Below, one piece after another: positions 34,736 through 41,829 of a DNA stretch of 41,829 nucleotides (positions are counted from its first letter, which is position 1; every line of letters starts with the position of its first letter). This DNA is from an uncultured Fretibacterium sp. (lineage in GTDB: Bacteria; Synergistota; Synergistia; Synergistales; Aminobacteriaceae), in contig CALGHA010000046.1 of NCBI GenBank assembly GCA_937915835.1, positions 1-41,829 of the forward strand. Direction: 5' to 3'. A program made the position numbers and the translations under genes. The notes under the pieces are model-generated. The model searched no databases, was not told the DNA's origin, and saw nothing but the letters and a program-made list of their open reading frames with translations.

Positions 34736-37700
34736 ATGTCTCTAGATATTGCGAAAAAATACATCGAATATTTCAACGTGGACGAGAATTATTTTCCGTG
34801 TATTGACGACTCAGCAATCAACGCCGGAGCTCAATGGGAAAATACTTATCCGCATGAAACTTTCATAAAATTACTTGAAGCACTCGCCAGAATGTTGGAC
34901 GGGATTACAAAGCGTTCACTATGGATTTACGGAGCTTACGGGACGGGAAAATCTCAATGTGCCTATGCAATAAAACAAATTCTTGAAGTCTCGGATAATG
35001 AGCTGATAAATTACTGGAAAACTTTTGAAGTCTTACGCGAAAATCACGTGGAATTACTCAGAAATTTACAGGCTCACAGGGAAAAGGGAATTTTAACGGT
35101 CTGGCGTTACGCTTCGGGGAATATCACTAACCCGCAAAAATTATTTTTGGCAATTCAGGAGAGTATCAGCGAAGCTCTCAGCAAGAAACCTTTTGCCTAC
35201 AATGGAACTAATACGCTTAGACAGAACGTTTTAGCTTGGCTTGATGATGAGTTTCACGCGGCATTCCTCGATAGTTTGTTGAAGAAGCCGGAATACAAAT
35301 CAGCTTTCACGCAAACAAGCTCTCAGGAAATAATAAGCTCACTGAAAAATGATAATGATGTAAGCTCCCTCATGGAAAATATTTTTATGCTCGCTGACAA
35401 TGAAGGAATTACGGCGTTGAAGTTCACGACTGACACTCTCAGGGACTGGATTAAAGACGTAATCAGGGGCAATCATGGCATGAAGATTATATTTATTTGG
35501 GACGAGTTCAGCGACTTCTTCAGGAATAATGCTAATTCACTCGGTGAGTTTCAAAAGGTCGTGTCAATTTGTCAGGAAGCCCCGTTCTATTTCGTTCTCG
35601 TAACTCACCCTTTAAGCTCATTGACGGCGAATAATGAAGCATGGAAAATTGTTCAGCAGAGATTTGACCGAATCGAGATAACTTTACCCGACAATATTGC
35701 TTTCGAGTTAATCGCTCATGCCCTGTTAATCAAGCAAAAAAATTATGATGAATGGATAAGTTTTAGGGCCGATCTGTCCTCTGAAGTGTCAAATCCTTAC
35801 AAAGCCGTGAAAAAAACAGCGAGAATTGATGAGAATAGCGAAGTCCTGAGAAATATTCTGCCGCTTCATCCTGTTACAGCTTTTGTCCTGAAGAATATTG
35901 CGTCGGCTTTTCAGTCCAACCAGCGAAGTATTTTTGACTTCATCAAGACACCTGCGGGCTCAGAAAATCAGCTCAAAGCGTTTCAGTATTTCATCGCCAA
36001 CTCAAGCCCGTTTGATGACCGAACAATGCTTAAGGTTGATATGCTCTGGGATTTCTTTTACGAGAACGGGAAAGATTATTTAACTCAGGAGATAAGATTT
36101 ATTCTTGACGTGTTCGACCAACATAAAAATGACTTGAGCGACGATGAGCAAATTGTGTTGAAGGCAGTGTTAATCATGCAGGCACTCTTTCAGCGTCTTG
36201 GGAGCAGTATTGAACTTCTTGCGCCGAGTGATGAAAATTTGAAGCTGATATTCGACGGCGGCGATAAGAAAATCAGGAATAATTGCGTGATGTTAGCGGG
36301 GCAGCTCGTCAACAAAAAAATTCTCGTGAGAACTCCCGACAACAAGATGTATTCTGCGGCAATCTTAGCAGGAGACAATGAGCGAATAGAAGATTTCAAG
36401 CGCAAAATTGAGGCCGAAAGCACGACAGCAAAATTAATCAATGAGCTGAAAAATGTAGACGTTCTTGAACTGACAAATGCATTAAAGCTGAGATATGAAA
36501 TTCTGCCGGTAACTTCATCAAATTTCAAGCAAACTTTATCCAAGCTCAGGAGTGAAAGTTTCTCAAACTGGAAATTTCGGGCTGTCCTAGCTCTCGCAAA
36601 GGATGACAAAGAAGCTCAGGCTTTCAGAGTTTTAATCACTGACGCTGTTTATTCCGGTGAATGTGAGAATATTATCGTCATTGACGCGCTTGATACTCCG
36701 CTGGGAAATGAAGGCTTTGAAAGCTACGTGAATTACTCGGCAATGTCAATGTATTACGCTGGGAATAATAATGCTGAAGCAAAGATTAACGAGAATAAGG
36801 CGAAAAAAATTCTGGAGCTTGACTGGGGAAAAAGAATTACGACCGGCCAATTCATAATTTACACGGACCAAAATCAATTCGGCGAAAGATTATCAGGCAC
36901 GGAAAAACTCAGGAAATTTTTACAAGCTCAAGTGTTTATGCGTTTCCCTTACGTCCTGGACTTTGCAGATAGAATAACCGAAGCTCAGCTCAAGCCAGGC
37001 CAATATAAAACGTCGGCTTTAATGGGACTTTCAAGCGAGAGAGTTACGGGGATTATGGCCGGACGCGAAAAAGACTTATTAGGGAAATTCTGGCACAACG
37101 AAAGCTACTTAAGCGATGAAGGTTTAGAGCAAGAGCCTGTAACGATTATAAGCAGAGACATTCACGAGTTAATCAACAAATCCTTCAATGAGTTTGGCAG
37201 CATATCAATCGGCGAAGTTTATTATCGTCTGGAAAACGAGTTCGGATTTTCCCAATGCAACCTGTCAGCGTTTATTGCCGGTTTCATTCTCAGGGATTAC
37301 AGCGAAAATCCTCTTCGGAGTATGGACGAACAAAATCACAGCGAGATTATGACACCTGAAAAATTGGCCGAGATGTTAGGAAATTTCATGAGCAAGAAAA
37401 TTGACAGCTTTATTGTCAAGCGAACTCGTGAGGAACAAATGTTTTATAGATTAACTTCCGAAGTCCTGAATATTCCGATTGATGAGCTAGCTTCGTCGTC
37501 GCCCGCAATAGTTGCCGCAAACATTCACAGGAAAATTCGCGCGTTGAAATTGCCTTTGTGGTGCCTCGAATATGTCAGCGAGGAAGAAGTTTTTGATGTA
37601 GTGAAAAAGTTTATCGCAGTCGTTCAGAGTTCAGGACGAGCTTTGAGCCTTTTTACGGAAATCGGGAAAAATGCAATTCTCACGCCGTCTTTAAGCGATG

Positions 37701-38878
37701 ACTTGAAGAGTTTATTGACCGTCGAGAAATGCCGCGAAGGAATGAAAAAATTTCTCCTCACTTTCAAACATGGAAGACTTCCCGAACTCGCTGACGAAAT
37801 CGGAATTAGCGAAGATGTAATGTTGTCGGACATCGAGAAAATTTTCAGCCCAGAATACGCCGACTTTTGGAATGAGACGACGGGCCGCGATGAAATTCAA
37901 AGGTTAATCACCGAATACGAGTTTATTAAAGCCGCAAATGATTTAATGCACTCACAGGCTCATTCTCTCGACGAGGCGATAAAAACTTGGCGTGAATATC
38001 TTGCTTTTTCCGGATGTTGTTACGATGACGCTATAAAGAAATTCCCGGACCTTAAAAACTTTCTTGACGTGTTGATAAAGATTGCCTCACGCTCGGAAAT
38101 TCGTAATGAGGTCATGAAAAGTTTTCTTGATGACATTAACGTTCACGAAGCCGAAGTGAAAATTTTCATCTCAGGAAGTCAGGAATTATTCAACGAGATT
38201 TACTCACTTTACCTTGACGGCCTCAATGAGTACGAATGCCGGCAAGTCAAAAGCTCACTCGATGATAATTTCTTCATTATGTCGTCAGTTCAAGCAGCGT
38301 TGAAAGTTAAAGAGGCCGCCGAAACTCTCAGGAGAAATCAGAAGCGTACGAGATTATTTTTGCTTTGGGCGGAAAAAGCATCAGGAACAAGAAATCCCCG
38401 AGAATGGTCGGAAAAGTTTATTACGCCGATTTTAGCCTGTGTTGAGACGGAAATTTTCACGCGAGCAAGAAAAGTTTTTGACGTGATTAATTCTCCTGCT
38501 GAGAGTTATATTGATGAGGCAATAAATTTTCTTGATGAGCTTGATGAAGACGGCTTCTTTGAGAGGATTGCTGATGATGAGTTCAGGAATGAAAAGTTTA
38601 CGGCTGAGTTTGTCGGCGAGTATGAAAGTCTTCTTGATAATATTGATGATGTCAGAGAAAAATTATTATCGTCAGGAATTCCCGTTTACGATTGGAGCAA
38701 TAATCCTGCAGTAAAACGCTTAATATCTGACATGGCCCGCAGAAAATATAAACTCGGAAAAATCAGGAGCGCGCGAAAAAAGATTAACGACATGAACGAG
38801 CAGGAATTACGCGCGATGCTTGGGAAATTTATTAATAATGATATTCTTCTCGGCTTGAAAATTATAATGAGTGAGTAA
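34736..38878 (+). CDS. brxC: BrxC/PglY-like large P-loop ATPase
   Basis: A 1,380-residue protein with Walker A GAYGTGKS at residues 66-73 and Walker B IIFIWDEFSDFF near residue 250. The first 450 residues are the AAA-like ATPase, and the remainder is a long helical, charged region with no motif I recognise. Size, motif form and place between a BrxP-like and a BrxL gene match the BrxC/PglY family, the ATPase common to all BREX types; an SspC/DndD-like role is less likely because there is no SMC coiled-coil hinge. The ATG at 34736 has GGAGG at good spacing and 3 bases separate it from the upstream stop. It has no signal or membrane helix. Confidence 0.82.
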   Translation: MSLDIAKKYIEYFNVDENYFPCIDDSAINAGAQWENTYPHETFIKLLEALARMLDGITKRSLWIYGAYGTGKSQCAYAIKQILEVSDNELINYWKTFEVLRENHVELLRNLQAHREKGILTVWRYASGNITNPQKLFLAIQESISEALSKKPFAYNGTNTLRQNVLAWLDDEFHAAFLDSLLKKPEYKSAFTQTSSQEIISSLKNDNDVSSLMENIFMLADNEGITALKFTTDTLRDWIKDVIRGNHGMKIIFIWDEFSDFFRNNANSLGEFQKVVSICQEAPFYFVLVTHPLSSLTANNEAWKIVQQRFDRIEITLPDNIAFELIAHALLIKQKNYDEWISFRADLSSEVSNPYKAVKKTARIDENSEVLRNILPLHPVTAFVLKNIASAFQSNQRSIFDFIKTPAGSENQLKAFQYFIANSSPFDDRTMLKVDMLWDFFYENGKDYLTQEIRFILDVFDQHKNDLSDDEQIVLKAVLIMQALFQRLGSSIELLAPSDENLKLIFDGGDKKIRNNCVMLAGQLVNKKILVRTPDNKMYSAAILAGDNERIEDFKRKIEAESTTAKLINELKNVDVLELTNALKLRYEILPVTSSNFKQTLSKLRSESFSNWKFRAVLALAKDDKEAQAFRVLITDAVYSGECENIIVIDALDTPLGNEGFESYVNYSAMSMYYAGNNNAEAKINENKAKKILELDWGKRITTGQFIIYTDQNQFGERLSGTEKLRKFLQAQVFMRFPYVLDFADRITEAQLKPGQYKTSALMGLSSERVTGIMAGREKDLLGKFWHNESYLSDEGLEQEPVTIISRDIHELINKSFNEFGSISIGEVYYRLENEFGFSQCNLSAFIAGFILRDYSENPLRSMDEQNHSEIMTPEKLAEMLGNFMSKKIDSFIVKRTREEQMFYRLTSEVLNIPIDELASSSPAIVAANIHRKIRALKLPLWCLEYVSEEEVFDVVKKFIAVVQSSGRALSLFTEIGKNAILTPSLSDDLKSLLTVEKCREGMKKFLLTFKHGRLPELADEIGISEDVMLSDIEKIFSPEYADFWNETTGRDEIQRLITEYEFIKAANDLMHSQAHSLDEAIKTWREYLAFSGCCYDDAIKKFPDLKNFLDVLIKIASRSEIRNEVMKSFLDDINVHEAEVKIFISGSQELFNEIYSLYLDGLNEYECRQVKSSLDDNFFIMSSVQAALKVKEAAETLRRNQKRTRLFLLWAEKASGTRNPREWSEKFITPILACVETEIFTRARKVFDVINSPAESYIDEAINFLDELDEDGFFERIADDEFRNEKFTAEFVGEYESLLDNIDDVREKLLSSGIPVYDWSNNPAVKRLISDMARRKYKLGKIRSARKKINDMNEQELRAMLGKFINNDILLGLKIIMSE

Positions 38879-38915
38879 AATAGAACGTGTTATATTTTAT
38901 CGGTGGTGAATTTCA

Positions 38916-40346
38916 ATGAATGAAAAATTAAGGCAAGTCTTCAGCTCAATGGTCGTCTACAAGGACTTGAAACGAAGCAACTTCTTCACAGCTTTAAGTC
39001 TTCCGTCGTTTATGCGTGATTGGCTCTTACAGAAATTCAGCGACGAGAACGGACATTATGACATTCAGGAGATTTCGGGCTTCATTAAGCAATTCATTCC
39101 GGACAAAAACGAATGGGGAAATCTCAAGGATAAAATTATTTTTGAGGGTGAACACTTAAAATTTCTCGCTAAAATCCTCGTTGATATTGACATCAGCAAG
39201 CAGGAAATTACGTTTGAGATACCTGCTTTCACGTTGGGAAAAAAAGATACGTTCATAAACATTGACACATGGAACAAATGCAAGAATATTTTACCGGCCG
39301 GACGTGAGACTTGGGGATTAATCGAACTCGCTTATAAACAGCCGGAAGGAAAAACTCCTGGAAAAATTGAGCTTGTGAATTTCGAGAGCTTTTGTCCGTA
39401 TCAGATTGATATAGAATTTTTTAAGCAGGCCCGGCAAAACTTTAATATTTATGAATGGCTTGATATTTTACTCGGTGCAATTGACTACAACGCTTCGGGT
39501 TATCGCGACGAGGAACAGAAATTAACTATGCTCACACGTCTTTTGCCATTTGTCGAGAAGAGATTAAATTTGATTGAGCTTGCTCCTAAGGGAACTGGAA
39601 AAAGTTATGTATTTGGGAACATGAGCCGTTACGGTTGGTTATCGAGCGGCGGAGTTATGACGCGTTCAAAAATGTTCTATGACATTGTGAAAAATAAAGA
39701 GGGCTTAATCGTCGGCAATGATTTTGTCGTGCTTGATGAAATTCAAACTATCTCATTCGGCAACACTGACGAAATGCGGGCGGCTTTGAAAGGCTATCTT
39801 GAGCAGGGAAATTTTACGGTCGGGAATTATCGCGGAGTTTCTGACGCTGGCGTTACTTTATGCGGAAATATCAACATCGCTACGATGAAACAGGACGGTT
39901 TTGCTGATATGTTCACGGAACTTCCCGAAGTCTTTCACGAGTCGGCATTAATTGAGAGATTTCACGGGTTTATTCGCGGCTGGAATATTCCGAGAATGAA
40001 CGATGACTTGAAAATGCAGGGTTGGGCGTTAAACAGTGAATATTTTTGCTCGATTATGCATGAATTACGTGATGATATTGCGTTCAGAAGGATTGTTGAC
40101 GAGTTAATTATTGTTCCGGCTGGTGCTGACACTCGCGACACTGAGGCCGTAAAGAGAATTTGTACGGCTTATCTGAAATTATTATTTCCTCATGTAAAGA
40201 ATGCTGGCGAGATTAATGCTATGGATTTCAGGCGTTATTGTCTTGATAGAGCCGTAAGAATGCGGGAGATTATCAAGTTTCAAGTTGGGCTTCTCGACGA
40301 GGAATATCGAAAAAAGAAATTGCCGGAGTTCAAGATTAATTCATGA
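38916..40346 (+). CDS. brxL: Short BrxL (AAA+ ATPase, no Lon protease domain)
   Basis: A 476-residue protein with Walker A LAPKGTGKSYVFG near residue 224, Walker B FVVLDEIQTI near 270, and the BrxL-type stretch FTELPEVFHESALIERFHGF with the arginine expected in AAA+ rings. It matches the shorter BrxL family, which stops after the ATPase domain; type 1 BrxL proteins run to about 680 residues with a Lon-like C-terminal domain, which is absent here. BrxL forms DNA-threading hexameric or dodecameric rings and is a defence effector in type 1 BREX. It lies 37 bases after brxC, and its TGA overlaps the next ATG (ATGA). Confidence 0.88.
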   Translation: MNEKLRQVFSSMVVYKDLKRSNFFTALSLPSFMRDWLLQKFSDENGHYDIQEISGFIKQFIPDKNEWGNLKDKIIFEGEHLKFLAKILVDIDISKQEITFEIPAFTLGKKDTFINIDTWNKCKNILPAGRETWGLIELAYKQPEGKTPGKIELVNFESFCPYQIDIEFFKQARQNFNIYEWLDILLGAIDYNASGYRDEEQKLTMLTRLLPFVEKRLNLIELAPKGTGKSYVFGNMSRYGWLSSGGVMTRSKMFYDIVKNKEGLIVGNDFVVLDEIQTISFGNTDEMRAALKGYLEQGNFTVGNYRGVSDAGVTLCGNINIATMKQDGFADMFTELPEVFHESALIERFHGFIRGWNIPRMNDDLKMQGWALNSEYFCSIMHELRDDIAFRRIVDELIIVPAGADTRDTEAVKRICTAYLKLLFPHVKNAGEINAMDFRRYCLDRAVRMREIIKFQVGLLDEEYRKKKLPEFKINS

Positions 40347-40540
40347 AGAAAAGTTTGTGCATGGTCTGCAATAAAATTCTCACGAAAAATGAAATTGGCC
40401 TAAATCGCAAGCTAATTGACGATGACGCGAAAAGTTTTTACTGTCTTGACTGCCTCGCGGATTATCTGGAAGTTACAACCGAAGAATTGCAAGCTAAGAT
40501 TGCCGAGTTCAAACAGGAAGGATGTAAATTATTCTCATGA
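40343..40540 (+). CDS. Small zinc-ribbon-like protein in the defence cassette
   Basis: A 65-residue protein with two Cys pairs, CMVCNK (C6, C9) near the start and CLDC (C34, C37), then a helix with a final Cys (C62). This spacing suggests a zinc ribbon or treble-clef knuckle. It overlaps brxL by four bases (ATGA) and the cysteine desulfurase by four bases (ATGA), so all three are translationally coupled and the protein is likely real. Function is not known to me. A metal-bound adaptor between the ATPase and sulfur-transfer steps, or a sulfur carrier, is possible (inference). Confidence 0.75.
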   Translation: MKKSLCMVCNKILTKNEIGLNRKLIDDDAKSFYCLDCLADYLEVTTEELQAKIAEFKQEGCKLFS

Positions 40541-41625
40541 TTTACGCCGATAACGCCGCGACTACCAGACTTGACCCGGAAGCATTCGAGGCCATGAAGT
40601 ATTTTTTGCTGGAGAATTACGCAAATCCCTCACAGCCTTATTCTTTCTCACGAGACGCGAAACGAGTATTAAGACGTTCACGGGAGATTATTGCTGAGTG
40701 CATTAACGCTGAACCTGAGGAGATATTTTTCACGTCAGGAGGAAGTGAGAGCGATAATCAGGCGATAAAATGCTGTGAGACTGAAAAAGTTTATGCGTCG
40801 GAGATTGAACATCATGCTGTGTTGAATGCTTGCAAGTCTCGTGACTTTACGCTAATTCCTGTTGACGAAGAAGGCCTTGTGAGAGTTTCTGAGCTTCAAC
40901 CGTGTAAAAACACTCTCGTCTCCGTAATGCTCGCGAACAATGAGACCGGAACAATTCAGCCCGTAAAATCTCTCACCGAACTCTCGCATTCTCACGGTGC
41001 AATCTTTCACACGGACGCTGTTCAAGCAATCGGACATATTGACGTTGATGTTAAAGCGTTGGGAGTTGATATGCTCTCGGCTTCGGCGCATAAATTCAAC
41101 GGGCCTAAAGGTGTGGGCTTTCTTTACGTTAAACGCGGCGTAAAACTTCATGCTTTGATTGATGGCGGCTCTCAAGAATTTGGCTTACGTGCAGGAACTG
41201 AAAATGTCGCTGGGATTGTCGGAATGGCTAAAGCTCTTGAGAATAATTATAAAGCTCTCAGCCATAACCAGAAATTTTTGCTTGGGCTTGAACAAATTTT
41301 GCTTGAACGTTTAATCTCACACAAACTTGACTTCAGAATTAACGGGAATATCACACAAAAACTTCCTGGATTGTTAAGTCTCTCATTCAGGAATTCCGAC
41401 GGCGAAAGAATTTTGCACAGGCTGGATCTCATGGGAATATCAATCTCGACGGGTTCAGCCTGCGACGGAATGAATACGCAAATTTCTCACGTGATAAAGG
41501 CTCTGAAAGTCCCTCAGGATTACGCAAAAGGGACAATCAGAATTTCACTCGGCAAATATAACTCTGAGAATGACGTTTTGAAAATAGCCGATGCTCTCGC
41601 AAAAATTATTATTCCCACTCAATAG
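40537..41625 (+). CDS. Cysteine desulfurase (IscS/NifS/DndA-like) of the defence cassette
   Basis: A 362-residue PLP enzyme that takes sulfur from L-cysteine as a persulfide. HH (residues 92-93) stacks on PLP, SASAHKFNGPKG holds the PLP lysine K186, RAGTENVAGIVG is the substrate-binding Arg region, and the catalytic Cys C309 lies in the mobile loop STGSACDGMN. In Dnd and Ssp phosphorothioation systems the desulfurase (DndA/SspA) supplies sulfur to DndC/SspD; here it is coupled to a BrxP-like enzyme. No iscU, sufU or mnmA lies beside it, which argues against general Fe-S or tRNA work, though a shared role cannot be excluded. Its stop overlaps the 3' end of guaA by 17 bases. Confidence 0.93.
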   Translation: MIYADNAATTRLDPEAFEAMKYFLLENYANPSQPYSFSRDAKRVLRRSREIIAECINAEPEEIFFTSGGSESDNQAIKCCETEKVYASEIEHHAVLNACKSRDFTLIPVDEEGLVRVSELQPCKNTLVSVMLANNETGTIQPVKSLTELSHSHGAIFHTDAVQAIGHIDVDVKALGVDMLSASAHKFNGPKGVGFLYVKRGVKLHALIDGGSQEFGLRAGTENVAGIVGMAKALENNYKALSHNQKFLLGLEQILLERLISHKLDFRINGNITQKLPGLLSLSFRNSDGERILHRLDLMGISISTGSACDGMNTQISHVIKALKVPQDYAKGTIRISLGKYNSENDVLKIADALAKIIIPTQ

Positions 41626-41829
41626 TTGCTGGCGGCTTCGACGTTACATCAAGGACGACGCGGTTAATGCCTTTTACCTCGTTGCAAATTCGCTTGGATA
41701 TCTTATCGAGCACGTCAAAATCTATTCGCGACCATTCGGCTGTCATTGCGTCCTGTGAATGAATTGCTCGCAAAACTACGGCTTCATTGTAAGTCCTGCT
41801 GTCTCCCATAACTCCGACGGACTTAACCG
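41609..41829 (-). CDS. guaA: GMP synthase (glutamine-hydrolysing), C-terminal end
   Basis: The last 73 residues of a gene that continues past the right edge; the frame is open to base 41829. The segment SVGVMGDSRTYNEAVVLRAI and the ending SKPPATIEWE are the characteristic dimerisation-domain C-terminus of GuaA, which converts XMP to GMP. It is convergent with the cysteine desulfurase gene and overlaps it by 17 bases. No terminator is visible between them. Confidence 0.95.
   Translation of the reverse strand, partial: VKSVGVMGDSRTYNEAVVLRAIHSQDAMTAEWSRIDFDVLDKISKRICNEVKGINRVVLDVTSKPPATIEWE

Noticed and set aside
31017..41625. Mobile-element ends (integrase, transposase, direct repeats) around the defence-like cassette
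   Set aside because: No recombinase gene, tRNA target or flanking repeat was visible; horizontal transfer is plausible from gene content only.
792..41829. tRNA or rRNA genes
   Set aside because: No cloverleaf with a GTTCAA-type T-loop or rRNA segment was recognised; the only structural RNA supported is the SRP RNA at 24542.

Overview
The window comes from a diderm (outer-membrane) bacterium of moderate to low GC. A TolC-type outer-membrane channel, a MacA-like adaptor and a MacB-like permease are present. The housekeeping genes are leuS, lepA, hemW, a small SRP RNA and the 3' end of guaA. The ion-coupled membrane genes (a decarboxylase beta subunit and a CPA2 antiporter) suit an anaerobic gut or rumen organism. 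A Synergistetes or diderm-Firmicutes affiliation is my inference; nothing in the sequence proves it.

Layout. 1-3.3 kb (minus): a type IV pilin/pseudopilin-like protein and leucyl-tRNA synthetase, each with its own terminator. 3.4-8 kb (plus): a secreted protein of about 1,500 residues with three beta-solenoid-type blocks and four Ig-like repeats. 8.0-20.3 kb (minus): a long RiPP operon. It holds a double-glycine precursor with three CxC motifs, a radical SAM/SPASM enzyme with a PqqD-like N-terminus, a REC-winged-helix regulator, a short HlyD-like protein, a C39 peptidase-ABC transporter, a second ABC transporter, and a four-gene MacAB-TolC-type export set. The precursor carries an in-frame TAA and may be dead. 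20.5-21.6 kb (plus, divergent promoter): an HExxH protein and a second double-glycine precursor whose core fits the C2H2 zinc-finger spacing exactly.

21.6-24.6 kb (plus): lepA, hemW and the SRP RNA. 24.6-27.7 kb (minus): three glycosyltransferases (GT4-like, GT10-like, GT2). The 3' end of the first runs antisense into the SRP RNA. 28.2-30.9 kb (plus): a CPA2 cation/proton antiporter and a lone Na+-translocating decarboxylase beta subunit.

31.0-41.6 kb (plus): a compact six-gene cassette between a terminator and guaA. Gene order is an unrecognised 471-residue protein, a BrxP/DndC-like sulfurtransferase with two added 4Fe-4S motifs and an extra C-terminal domain, a BrxC/PglY-like ATPase of 1,380 residues, a short BrxL lacking the Lon protease domain, a 65-residue zinc-ribbon-like protein and a cysteine desulfurase. 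This looks like a type-4-BREX-like phage defence locus with its own sulfur donor but without PglZ. It is the best candidate here for an undescribed or poorly described system: a BREX/DNA-phosphorothioation hybrid. The two RiPP precursors are the second most interesting item.
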